A stretch of DNA of 40,643 nucleotides, from contig JAWQRO010000381.1 in NCBI GenBank assembly GCA_033557835.1, forward strand, positions 1-40,643. The letters run 5' to 3'. The position numbers and the translations under genes are program-made. The notes beneath the pieces are model-generated. The model saw only the letters and a list, made by a program, of their open reading frames with translations. It ran no database searches and was not told the DNA's origin. Shown here in pieces: positions 10,321-21,470 of this stretch. Position 1 is the first letter of the stretch; each line of letters starts with the position of its first letter. Source of the stretch: Helochares maculicollis (taxonomy: Eukaryota > Arthropoda > Insecta > Coleoptera > Hydrophilidae).

Positions 10321-10700
10321 GACAAATTATTGAAAATGTTCTATCAAATTCGAACAATATACAAACAAGTCAGACTAACAATAAATATGAGTAAGCCCAA
10401 AATAATTTGTAAATCTATTCAACAAATTAATATCTAATTAGATGGTGTGAAAATAGAACCAGTGGAAAGTACCTTGGCCAGGAGATAAGAATAGACAGAA
10501 GCATGCAGACAGCTGACCTTAATCGTAGAATAGGAAATGCGTGGCGCGCTTTCGGGAAACTAGTAATATATTAGGCAACAAAAACAAACAATTTACCACA
10601 AAAATGCATATTCGTGCTTTAACACAATAAGTGATTCCAATTCTATTATAAGCCACAAAATATGAGCGTATGATGCAAGATCAATGCCGTATAAAATGAT
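10321..10700 (+). mobile_element. Decayed LINE reverse transcriptase C-terminal fragment
   Basis: The plus strand reads KMFYQIRTIYKQ then LTINMSKPKII and LDGVKIEPVES. After a frameshift it continues YLGQEIRIDRSMQTADLNRR (YLGQ codons 10470-10481) and RIGNAWRAFGKL, and after a second frameshift KMHIRALTQ, stop, VIPILL. This order (thumb helix, K(T)KIM-like box, YLGQ, RRIGNAWRAFGKL, VIPILLYG) is that of the region after the catalytic box in the insect 'endonuclease-reverse transcriptase' LINE group (RTE-like). There are at least three stops and two frameshifts, so it is dead. The 5' catalytic FADD part is not detectable. Decay continues to about 10870 with no clear motif. It appears to be a different lineage from the fragment at 1-319 (YLGQ rather than YLGV, different spacing). 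Confidence 0.72.
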
Positions 10701-13473
10701 ACGCGTTTACATATTGCCAAAATAGACAACAACAGGTTGACAAAAATAGCAACTAAACTAAAGAAGAACAATAAGCAGATTAGAAGGTGATCTTAAGATC
10801 GTGATCTGGAAGATCTGTATGAACGCAGAGTGCTGAAAAACGAGACATAAGATTACAGGATGAGTAGTAAAGAGTGGTTGCACAATAGTCACACAATACT
10901 TACATAATAAACGATTGAAAATAATATTAAAATTAATAGAGAATAAATTAAATGATTGAAAGTAGGATCTTACAAAACAAACTAATGAAATAATGGATCA
11001 TTTTTTAGTGGAATTACAAAGAAAAGTAATGTTGATTCACATTGATAAACTACTTGTGTAGGAGCTATTGGTTCCGCTCCTACCAACGCGTATCCTTTTA
11101 TTTCTCAAACACAATGTTGCCAATTGCTAAGAAGCACGTTGTTTTCGAACTCACCGGCAGGGAATACTGCATCAAGTTTGACATAGAATAGCACAGGAAT
11201 AACGAACCAACACCTTCAATGTTTAATTCACTGAACGGGCCGCCGCCAAAGATAGAGATCTATCGATTTTGTGATCATATAATGTTTAACGAGACAGGCA
11301 CTTTGGCCACGTTTCACTTGACCTCGTTTACTCTTTATTTCAAGCAAAAAGAGCAGGAACCGCAACATTGGAAAATGTAAAACATATTCCTTGGGCCATT
11401 TAACCTTATGCCCGGCCGTTGAGCGCAAAAGGGGCCCTGCTCTGTGCGCTAGATATTACTTCAGACCCCGCATTTTCCCTCACGCTTCTTCGTTACTGCC
11501 ACCACTGAGACCACAAATATTCTGCGATTCCTGGCATTCTTATTTTTGATACAGCAATCAATAATGCACTGGAGGCGGGAACAATAAGATTTTACGCATA
11601 AAATTGGACGAAGCTTGCGCTAGAGCTTTAGTATACAAAACACAGATCTGTACTTAAAACCTCCGACAGTGAAGCTAGTCTGCTTCATAAAATCGACCTG
11701 CCGCCGCAGAAGTACACACAAACGCTGCGACACGACTTTTCTTCGCTTACATTAAGTTATTGTTTTTATTTTAAAAAACAATCCATCATCTCGACAAGCG
11801 AAACAATATATTACTTAAATTACGCATTTTGATTAGATAGCATTTTACAGCAAAACATTACAAAAAGCGCACACAATGTGTCCATTGCTTTTATTAATTT
11901 GGTCGTTTGCGTAATAAAACGTGATTAATAAGGCTTTAAATCGCTGTTTCACTAAACTTTTTATAGGTTTTCCTCCTAATATTGCGAGATCATGTTGCGA
12001 GATATTATAATATATGTTCACTTAATTTATTAATTTAGGGAAAAGTAGTGAGGTTTTTCGTGTTGCTTGATGCAAAGAGTTTTGTGCGGAAGGTTATTAC
12101 TTGTACTAACTTTGACGTTTTACTGTCGTTGTTCGAAATGAATGCATTAAAACCTTTTACATTTTGCACGGAATGGTACGACAACACGAGGTTGGGGTTA
12201 ATTTATAGCCGAACATCAAAATCAGCTACTTAGTTCTCTTGCTGTTTATGGTTGTTTGGATTTATGGATATAATTTTATCGCATCCACCCGCTGGTGGAG
12301 TATTAAAGAAATGTTAAATTAAGTTATAATTAGCCACGTGTAATTTACGGTCGAGCTAAGCAGAAAATCCTACACATATTAGGAGTGGAGTACGAAAAAC
12401 GGACGACCCCTGCTCATTTGCTGTAAAACACACACGACGCAAAATTTTAATTGTAATTATTAATCGCCAAAGGCTCGACTGTGGCGAATAAAACGAATTC
12501 AATTTGCGTGTCCCTCTATTTTTCGTTGAGTTTGGCATGGAAATGTCGTTTTGACAGATTTTCAGTTTGTGAATTAATTTGCAGAAATAAATATTTACAG
12601 GTAATTACTATTTAATAATTATTTTATTCGCTGAAATGTCACTAACGCCATTTAATGTTAATTACTTTTTTTGTTCAATTATTGATAAACTCAATTATTA
12701 ATTTAGTTGATCTTTGCAAAAGGGTTTCATTAACGTATCAAAATTAGAGGTACAAAACGCATAAATGCATACTGAGCTCTTTTGGCAAGTTGGACTGCAT
12801 TACTAATGACGTTCCCGGACAATGAAATGTGGTGACTGTAAACTAATTTATAATTGGTAATTGTTATCAGAACAAACACATGCAGATTATTTTTGTCTTT
12901 ATTCATAAGGCTCATCTGCGCAATGTCTCATTTTTTCAAGATCAGTTTTGATTTTAATTCGCTTACACTCTTCAGAATTTAATTCAACAATTTCACAAGG
13001 AAACAAAAACTAAGACTCTCCGAATCTTCTTCCCATATCGATTAGATTTGTAAACTCTTTCTAGGCGATCTTTTGCTGAAGTTTGAATTTCATTTCGGAC
13101 TCTGCCAAACGTTTGCCTAAAATCAATGATACAGAAACATTCGATTCTTGAATTTCGTTCGTTTGTTCGCTTTTCTATTAGCTTTTGTAAAATACAAATT
13201 GCATCGGTTGTTGATATGCAATATTTCGGAATATTTGTTGCTCCTATTATGTTTATTTACTTCTGAGTTTTCACCGATAATTTTAATCTTCTGCAATTTG
13301 GTTCTTTCTTTTGTTTAGTTAAACACTTCACCTATTTTCTTTTATTTCAGTTAGTCTGCTACATCTTACAGGTTAAAAAAGAAGCTTGTTTGTTAATAAA
13401 GAAATTTTTCATTTTCTTTGCTGCTATAAACTTCTCCTTTTTTGGTTTAAATACTGGGTAGTATCTACATTTA
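10701..13473. other. Spacer with GC-richer patches, no gene recognised
   Basis: 10701-11060 is probably the rotted tail of the LINE remnant. GC-richer patches at about 11080-11560, 11640-11740 and 12340-12540 stand out from the AT-rich DNA. They hold short frames on both strands (for example 11228-11428 and 12356-12538, both minus) that I do not recognise. 12550-13470 is AT-rich with nothing supportable. The TA at 13472-13473 is the left target-site dinucleotide of mariner copy 2. Confidence 0.45.
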
Positions 13474-13504
13474 TAGGGTTGTAAACTAAGTAATTGCCGA
13501 TTTT
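13474..13504 (+). repeat. Left terminal inverted repeat of mariner copy 2
   Basis: Starts TAGGGTTGTAAACTAAGTAA and pairs with 14712-14742 with five mismatches in 31. Confidence 0.88.
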
Positions 13505-13657
13505 ACTTATAGATGGCTTCAGTTGAATTTTTAGGTTTAAAGACGTAGTACAAATGTAAAACACATTTTGATATTTAATAGTTGGCAATTTAGCTGTCAA
13601 TCAGTGAAAAAAGTTTTTTGATCGGTTGCGTAGTTTTCGTTTGGCCTTCGGTGAAAA

Positions 13658-14668
13658 ATGGAAAATCGAAAGGAACATTCCGTCACATTCTGGTTTTTTA
13701 TTTCCGCAAAGGGAAAAACGCATCGCAAGCTCATAAAAAGTTATGTGCTGTTTATGGTGACGAAGCCTTCAAAGAACGGCAGTGCCAATATTGGTTTGAC
13801 GAATTTCTTTCTGGTCATTTTTTACTCAAAGATGAAAAACGCTCTGGTCGTCCAATTAAAGTTGATGACGTCCTAATCAAAGCAATAACCGATTCGGATC
13901 GTCACAGTACAACACGTTAGATTGCAGAGAAGCTTTATGTATCACATACATGCGTTAAAAATCACTTAAAACAGCTTGGCTATGTTCAAAAACTCGATAC
14001 ATGGCTTCTTGACGAACTAAAAGAAACGCATTTAACGCAACGTATTAACAGCTGCGATTTGCTAAAGAAACGTAATGAAAATGATCCATTTTAAAAACGA
14101 CTGATAGCTGGAGATGTAAAATGGGTTGCTTACAACAATATAAAGAGGAAAAGATCGTGGCGCAGGCCAGGTGAACCAACTCAAACAACATCAAAAGCTG
14201 ATATTCATCAAAAGAAGGTTTTGTTATCCGTTTGGTGGGATTACAAAGGAATTGTCTATTTTGAACTCTTACCACCCAACCTAACGATCAATTCTGATGT
14301 CTACATTGAACAACTTACAAAATTAAACAATGCAGTTGAAGAAAAGCGGCCCGACTTGACAAATCGAAAAAGTGATGTATTCCATCATGACAATACCAGG
14401 TCACTCGGCAAAAATTATTGGAGCTTGGTTGGGATGTTTTGTCACATCAACCATATAGTCCTGACTTTGCTCCATCTGATTACTCTTTGTTTCGATCTTT
14501 ACAAAACTCATTGAATGGTAAACAATTCAATAATGATGATGGTGTCAAATCGTATCTCATTCAGTTTTTGCTAATAAAAACCAGAAGTTTTATGAACGTG
14601 GGACTATGATGCTGCCTGAAAGATGGCAAAAGGTCTTTGATCAAAATGGGCAATACATTACAGAATAA
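13658..14668 (+). pseudogene. Mariner transposase pseudogene (copy 2)
   Basis: Starts MENRKEH at 13658. A one-base loss near 13680 moves the frame to FRHILVFYFRKGKNASQAHK, CAVYGDEAFKERQCQYWF and SGHFLLKDEKRSGRP: the N-terminal HTH domain of mariner transposases. The linker and second HTH follow (IAEKLYVSHTCVKNHLKQLG, YVQKLDTW). The catalytic domain has GDVKW (D codon 14113-14115; the usual Glu of GDEKW is Val), LLSVWWDYKGIVYFELLPPN, HHDNTR (D codon 14389-14391) and PYSPDFAPSDY (D codon 14478-14480). It ends RWQKVFDQNGQYITE with TAA at 14666-14668. Defects are a stop at 13918-13920 (Glu position), a stop at 14092-14094, a deletion inferred as 16 bases just after HHDNTR (it restores the 35-codon D-to-D spacing) and a lost T near 14566. 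Its function when intact was cut-and-paste transposition of its own element. Confidence 0.94.
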
Positions 14669-14711
14669 AGTTATTTAGTTCCATGAAAAAATTGACTTTA
14701 GTTTCCTAAAA

Positions 14712-14742
14712 AAAATCCGCAATTACTTAGTTGCCAATCCAA
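14712..14742 (-). repeat. Right terminal inverted repeat of mariner copy 2
   Basis: On the minus strand it begins TTGGATTGGCAACTAAGTAA, the better-preserved end of the element and the one that fixes its type. Confidence 0.9.
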
Positions 14743-17272
14743 CATAAGTCCTATTAAACTATGCATCAAAGAAACGTTGACAAGAAATGTATTGCTGTAT
14801 TTATCTTAGGGTAATTTTTTAAATTTTAGATTCGAGTGGTCATTGTTTTGTACTTTACCTATCTAGCAACAGTATAGGTGACATATAGAAATGCACAAAC
14901 TATCGCGAGAGCTCTTAAAAAATCTTTCAAACTAAACCATTACTGATAATCCTGGACGTTGAACGTAATCGCAAATCTAAATCCGGAAAACCCTGACGAT
15001 AAACATTGAAAATTAATAAATGAAATTACTTAGAAAGTACTACAAGCTTTTATGTAAGTAAAGATTAACTAGGATACTGTGTAAAACAAAATTCGTCTTG
15101 AAACGTTTTCTAGAATAAAATATAGTAGCAAGGCAAGATTGTTGTGAACAACAATTAAAATAAGCCTTTTTATACAAACATTTTTATGCTCAATAGTTTT
15201 GATTTTGGAATATTTAACTTTGTTGTGCTATCAATCGAGCCTAAGCAGAGAAACTACAGATTGATATAAAATTTGATTGAAGATAATAGCTTGGATAGAG
15301 ATTATTAAATGTATTTAACTGCTACTAGAAACGCTTTAAATAATTAAATTCACTATTAAAGTAAATCTAGACAGAAGCTACAGCACACGAATCTTTACGC
15401 ATTTCAACATCTGGTGACATTTAAAAAAAATTATAAACGTTTTACGTCATAGACCATGTCACACACAGTTATTTAATCTAGCACATTTAAAGACATTTCA
15501 GAATTTTAATGCAAAATGTATCTCAAAGATAAATATTTCTCCGACACAAACCTAAAATAGGGTCTTAATGTGCTTTCCATTTCCGAAATAGGAAATAGGA
15601 AATCTGATCAAAAAACCGCGTCTAATAAACAAATGAGCGAAAGATGAAATTATGTCAACATTAAAAATGTTGGCAAAAAAACCTCTCAGAATGACTAACC
15701 AAATGGAGCAAAGTGTATCGGCCGCACTGATAAAATCACAAATATAATTTCTTTCTATTCCTTATTGAAAATCGAACTCGCTTAAGTTTAGAGGAAGGAA
15801 ATAATCCTGTTAAGATGGGTGTGTAATCTACTCAAATGGATTTTTACCAAGCATTAAGTGTCATACAAAAACTTATCCAGAAACCCGATAGTTTTTCAAG
15901 CCCTTTCGCTCGGTTAGCCGGAAGGCAGCTACCACGGTTCTTTCTTCATCAGCGCTCCAAAGTATGTAATTGATTTTTTATGTTCCAACACTTTCAGATG
16001 CTGAGTGGATGAGTAGTGGCCGATCTCCAGTCTGATGATATGAAAGTTTACTGGAAAAGCATAGAGTTTGTCGGAAGGAAGTGAATGGGTAATGGGGATA
16101 TTAGGTGGCGCGTCGCCCAGGGAATGAATACTTTTTTCTTTCGCTCTTCCACTCGTTTGTGAAAATTAATCGATACTCGCTAATAGTATGTGCTTTCACA
16201 GTAGATTATCTTTTAAAATTGCTTGTTCGTCTTGACAGAAACCATTGCCGTATGCGCCGGCTGAATAAATATTGATGATGCGCTTACCCGATGCCGTTTT
16301 ATTGAAATAAACATTGCTAAACGGAGGAGCGGTGTTTCTCTCGCAACTATCATTTATGGATGCCTGGCTAATAGAAACGTATAGTTTAAATATTCGCCTC
16401 CTTTGAAGCATTCCAAGACTTTGAGATGTACTTTAAAGAGTGGCGCTGCTCAAGTAATAGAAATTTGCGGCGCGGAAATATCAGGAAATCGATAAGTGCT
16501 ATACAAATTGAAACGAAACTTCTATCAGTATTTATTTCTGAACTTTTGTAAATGTGTAATCGCACGGATAAGTTAGCTTCGATTGTTGTTCAGATGACCC
16601 GAAGGGTCGAAGAAAGAGGCACCGGACCCTTGTTGTTCAGTCTATGAGAACCGGAAACTGCGAAGCTATTTAGGTTTGTATGCCAAGGCGGATGCGGCAG
16701 TTTCGCCAAATTGCGATGTGTTTTCGCTTTAAAAACTGTTTGCGTTAGCTACATTAAAATAAAGTAATAATATGTAGCGCATGGTGGCGAAAAGTGGTGA
16801 CTTATGACTTACCAAGATATTTCCAAAATATGAATGTCAGAATCAAAATTTATGGCTATTTTATTACTCCCAACAGGCATCTGCTGCAACACATCAACAA
16901 ATGCCCTTAACGAAAGCATGAAAAGCAATAACATCAATGTGAATATTGCAATACCCTTTCTCTTACTTTATATTCATAACTGCAGCCGCAAACTTACATT
17001 ACAAAGAGAATTGCGTCATTGAGAAGAATATGGAGCAGTTTATTGCATTCATTCAAAAGACAGTAAAACGCCAAAGTCAATACAAGTATTAACCCTTCCA
17101 ACCTTCATTTAGCTTGAATGACATCGAGCACGGGCGCATAAAGGATTTGTTTGCTTTTTTCCACGTTTACCGCGGCACCGTTTTTCAGTAAACTGTTCAA
17201 ACAAAATTAAATTTTGATGGAATCCATTAATAGAGCCGATCTGGGTGTCCTGACTGCGAATCGAACGTGGTA
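14743..17272. other. Spacer, AT-rich then mixed; no gene recognised
   Basis: 14743-15890 is AT-rich and featureless apart from a short GGAAATA duplication near 15590-15602. 15900-16740 contains several GC-richer blocks with short frames on both strands (for example minus 16196-16411) that I do not recognise. 16740-17100 is again AT-rich. A patch starts at about 17100 and runs into the next entry. Confidence 0.45.
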
Positions 17273-17422
17273 ATGGCAATGGCTACTCCCCAGAACGGTG
17301 ACGACGGCGGCGACGAGATTTCCACTTCTGGAGGAAAAGGGACGTTTGGGGATCCGAGTGCAGCCATAGAACAACTGCCATCTGCTGAAATACAGGCTTT
17401 GTGTTCGACGATCTGCAAATAG
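17273..17422 (+). other. Small open frame, possible first coding exon or small protein
   Basis: An ATG at 17273 (a second in-frame ATG at 17279) opens 49 codons to TAG at 17420-17422. It reads MAMATPQNGDDGGDEISTSG, then GGKGTFGDPSAAIEQLP and SAEIQALCSTICK. The acidic, Gly/Ser/Pro-rich composition is like a disordered N-terminus, and the frame stays open upstream for 14 more codons (with CPDC) to a TAG at 17231-17233. I recognise no family. The DNA is GC-rich with CGG/CGA repeats (17299-17318), so chance frames are common here: two minus frames (17207-17428, 17283-17513) are longer but translate to an Arg/Ser-rich, less convincing product. It could be an exon if one of the internal GT sites is a donor. 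Confidence 0.2.
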
Positions 17423-20400
17423 CCTCATCGAGGGCGCGCCGCCGATCCAATAATATCGAGTGAGGCGTTCTTAAATGAAAATTCGATACATTTACTGTAC
17501 ATGTTCGTTTCATTTCGACGATCTACTTTGATATTTATGAAAAACTATTCCATTTTCTGGATGGTGTAGTGGCGCATATTTCCCAAATGAAATTATGAAT
17601 TGCTCGAGATTTCAGCTATTGGAGTTATGTTTAATTACGTTTTTAGAAGCTTTAATGATGCTTTTTATGGCGTGCGCTGAAAAGAAGTTATAGGTACAAC
17701 AGTGAGCAATTAACATAATGAAGATAAAAGTAGACTGTGCAATTTAGTGCGGTCTTCCTGTTGTGCTCTATGCGCTCTGAAATGATGCACGAAACTATTT
17801 TGAGCAACGTTTCAAATAATGTCGGAAAAGTTACCTTAAACTTTAAATCCAAAATGTATTTTATGTGTTCGTTAACAGAGTTATTGTTGAAAATTGTTTG
17901 GGCTCCAAAGCCAAGTGCCTTTTATATTTAGTTTCATAAAATATCCGCTTAGTAATAAACACCGTCGTTTATTTGGCTGGCAGTTGGGCATAAATAATAT
18001 TACTCAAATTACAATACGCTGCTACTGCGTTGCACACATCTAACGAAAGATTGCAGGCAATGTTTTATAGTTTAAGTAGCTATAAATTAATTTTGTGTTA
18101 TGTTTAAGCTTATAATGTAACATTGCAAGATAATCAAGCCTACAGGCGCACCTCAAACGAAATTTAGAATGATTTAAACAATAATCTCACTAAACCAGGT
18201 TTACGACTTTCTAGCTCCCAGCTCATATCAATTGCTCGTGTTTCAATTTATTTTATATTTATTCAGGTTTGGCTATTATAGACTAATGTTAGCCGCTATT
18301 GGCAGAACAATTCTAGAATTTATTTCAGTTTGAAACCCAACTCTTTCTTTTATTTTCACTTATTTTTTAAGACAACTAAGAATTTGTTAAAACAACTTTA
18401 GATTGTCATTTAAATTGAGCACATAATTTGTTTTATATTGTAAAGAATTGACAATTAGATATTAGTATTAATATATATGTACTTAAATGCAGTGCATTTT
18501 GGTTTGAGTTCAGGTTCTAAGAATCTACAGGATAAGTGTAAAAATTTTTAATTTTTCACACGGCCACAAAATTTCAGACGCCAGCCTACAAATGGAAGCC
18601 ACTTTAAAGTTTTGTAATCTATTTTTAGTATACATGCAAAAATGCAAAGCCGTACCAAATTTTTTGTTATTAAGCCTGATAAACGCGTTATGAAATGTTG
18701 TTATTTCAAATTTAATAAAAAGGGGACGTCAGCGTCGCAACTCGTTGTCATCGCTTCCCCGTCGTAAAATCAGGCCGACGCTTTTCGATCCGATCCTCAT
18801 TTCCAACTTTCTTTGAGGAGAAGCTATCAAATTATTTTTTTATGTAAAGTAAGTTAATCATTCAGCGTCCATCACATCTCTGGCTAATTGTCTATTCCGG
18901 GAATAATTCACCACGTCACGAGGCCAATAAGGAACGCCATCGACAGAGAAATTATTAATTACAGTTGGACTATGGATTTGCAGAGGAATTCATTGCGAGG
19001 TTCATAATTTAATGTGAGAGCAACGTAATAATTTACTACCTTATAGCTAGTGCAGGAAAAGTGAATTTTGAAATTTGATGATCGCGAAGGGAACCACAAA
19101 ACCGGTAATTTAGCTACTTCTGCTGGTCCAAAACTGAAAAATAATTTCGTGTCCCATCTAGCCACTAGATCGTTTGCGCACTACTTTGGGTTATTAAATT
19201 AAGCAGCACAAAATTCCAGCACGAAGATTTAATGGTATTAATTTCCTCCAGTAAGGTAGAGAATTAAAAAGAGCAGATGGGGAAAAAAGAAGGAATGTAA
19301 AACTCCTAGAGGTGAGGTTTGCAATTAATTTGGTATAAACCGACGTACGGCAGAGTCTCCGCATCACGCTCAAAAGGAAACGGCATATAACGGAGTACTA
19401 CGTCAGTACGTGACATAAAGCCGAAGCTTAGGTACCCACAACACCAGGGACACTATATCTTCTCTAGCCTGACACACAGCAAAGCCATTTTCGTTTATTC
19501 GTAAAACGTTCCTAGATATTTTCCAGGACTGCAGTTGGTAGCTTTAATGTTAAGGAGTGTATTTGTTAGCGTAAGGGCACTATTGACTCTGCTAGGGTGA
19601 GTTCTGGGTTGTAGCACAGGGCAGCCTCCGACGGCGTCGCGTCGAGATTTAATGTTTATTAGGATCCTAACTTTGCAATCTCATCATCAATTATGGAATA
19701 TTACTGGTGCTTTGAGGTCCAGGTTTATTGCCACACGTTATATACTGTTGTTAGCCTTTTCCCCTCTTGTTTCCGAAATGCAAGCGGCTTACCTGGATCT
19801 TTGTTGTATGAAATATGGGATACGTGCTCAAGTGGCGAACTTCACACTTTATAGGTTGAACAGCTGCTCGAAGCCATTTAAATAACTTTCAATATTACAT
19901 TAATGGTTACGGAAAATACTAATCTATTTTTGGTTGCCCCGCTAATTAATTTGTGATTTCGAAATGAATGTTCGTTTACTTCAAAGTCCTTACCAAGCAA
20001 TCGGTTGCGTATAAAGGTTTTGCAATTGCAAAGTGGGCAAAAAGTCAAGTTACGTTTTCTGCATAAATTTTGGCACACCAAATAACATTAGAAATTCGTT
20101 TTAATCTGTAGACACTTTCACTATCAATGCCAACATACTAAGCAATTTTGTAAAATTTTCTCGTGTAAGATTTATTTGATAAGTCCACAAGAACTTTCCC
20201 TAATTTATTGCGAAGAGTCAAGTGGACATCTGCTTTCTAAGGAAAACTAAGGAATGGGCAAAAAATAGAAATATTGAATTCCATATTAAATACTTTCTCA
20301 AATGGTATAAAAATTGAATACGGATTAGTTTTGATTTATAGGCATTACAACTTGTTGGGCGATTGTCTTAAGGTATCTTAACATCCTGTCTAGCTTGACT

Positions 20401-20879
20401 TTTGACATTGTTGTTAGTTCTATATTCGGTCTGAATATCCTTCCTTTTCTCCCTATAATTGGGTATTTGGGCATGCAAACATAAGCCTAGTTAAAGTTAA
20501 TAGAAGATGTTTGTATAATTTCTTTTAGTAGTATTGTGCAATAGTTATTTCATACTAAAACATGATCTGTTGTGAACTTATCTCTGTGGATCTTAGCTTA
20601 GTGTTTGCTGATGACTACTGCTATGGTCAATATATTTTTATTAAAGAAGCTAGAATATTATATATAACATCTACAATATAAGCCTCTTTAATTTTGGTAC
20701 AAATTCTTATCGTTTTGTTTGTAGCTGCTGCATTTCGATTACCAAACTAACGAACTGTTTCTTACATATTTTCTTGAGATTACCAAAGTATTTTTGTATC
20801 TGCAGTCATTTCAGGGTCTACTTGTTGCCTGGTCGATTACTTTCTTAGCAATTAACTCTCTTTCTACTTTGATATAGAA
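17423..20879. other. Spacer with two GC-richer patches
   Basis: No gene is recognised. 18720-18960 is a GC-richer block that opens with GGACGTCA (CRE-like, 18724-18731) and ends near homeodomain-type ATTATTAATTACAG. 19330-19640 is another, containing TACGTCAGTACGTGAC (19399-19414), an overlapping CRE/E-box-like inverted motif. The remainder, including 19900-20880, is AT-rich with nothing supportable. 20340-20880 may be the untranslated tail of the minus-strand LINE remnant that follows. Confidence 0.4.
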
Positions 20880-21470
20880 TAGAGTTTTTATTTACCCCTT
20901 CTCTAGTTGGGTATTCTGCCACTGTTCTTATTTCGTTGCTGTTCCATGTTCTAGAGATTTTTCTTTCTAAATTATATGAAAGTTTTTGTCATATGACCAT
21001 TTATGCATTCTATGGTTTACAGTTTACTTTCCTGGTAGATACAGTTCTTGATTCTAAGACTTGGTGTACTCAAAATTTTTCTCATTACCTGAGTATTTAG
21101 TGCGGCCATTTGTATTTTGGCTTCACTTCTTTATTTCATCTCTGATTACATCATAAATCAAAGAAATATTTGTTTTTGATCTAATTCAGTTTAGAAAAGA
21201 CATTCTCTACCACTATAGTTCCTAATGCTTTACTTTTTTTATAGTTGTTTTTTCTCCACTAGTAAACTTGATATTTAAGACACTGATACTGATATTGCTT
21301 AAGCTTATCGTTTTATACTATATTCATTATTCTAAGTGCGATTCTTGTGGTGTCTTTGTTTAATACCTTCTAATTACAATTCGAGTCTTCCGTAGTTGGC
21401 TTCCAAAATATTGCTTTATAGTTACCTCCATTATATCTTTAGGAGTTATACTGGGCTGTAAGTTTTGTTT
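20880..21470 (-). mobile_element. Highly decayed LINE 3' fragment, tentative
   Basis: On the minus strand, scattered frames give YFGSQLRKT (compare the YGSE-W-T box after the RT domain), then AALNTQVMRKIL and RIKNCIYQES (compare the EM--LR-I ... RIRN-I-R- block), then NGHMTKT (compare WYGHV-RM) and, further on, NKNSGRIPN (compare the Arg/Gly-rich GRR-RGRP tail). The four boxes occur in the order expected for the C-terminus of RTE-like insect LINEs. Each match is weak, the frame changes several times, and there are many stops. It is either a very old LINE copy or coincidence; I lean to the former. Confidence 0.4.

Larger units (their letters stand above)
13474..14742 (+). mobile_element. Mariner transposon copy 2, end-to-end, inactive
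   Basis: A 1269-bp mariner. Its terminal repeats match at 26 of 31 positions (13474-13504 and 14712-14742; shared core AACTAAGTAATTGC). These ends, with a GGTTGGCAACTAAGTAATTG-type start, are a well-known insect mariner type and differ entirely from copies 1 and 3. TA precedes the left end. After the right end the sequence is CATA, so the right TA has mutated to CA or lies two bases away. The transposase gene lies on the plus strand and is broken. The weaker repeat match than in copy 3 suggests greater age. Confidence 0.93.

Noticed and set aside
14045..14275. Minus-strand 76-codon frame
   Set aside because: Antisense shadow of the mariner copy 2 transposase.
17207..17513. Three overlapping minus frames
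   Set aside because: They arise because the GC-rich DNA lacks stops; their Arg/Ser-rich products look less like protein than the plus frame.
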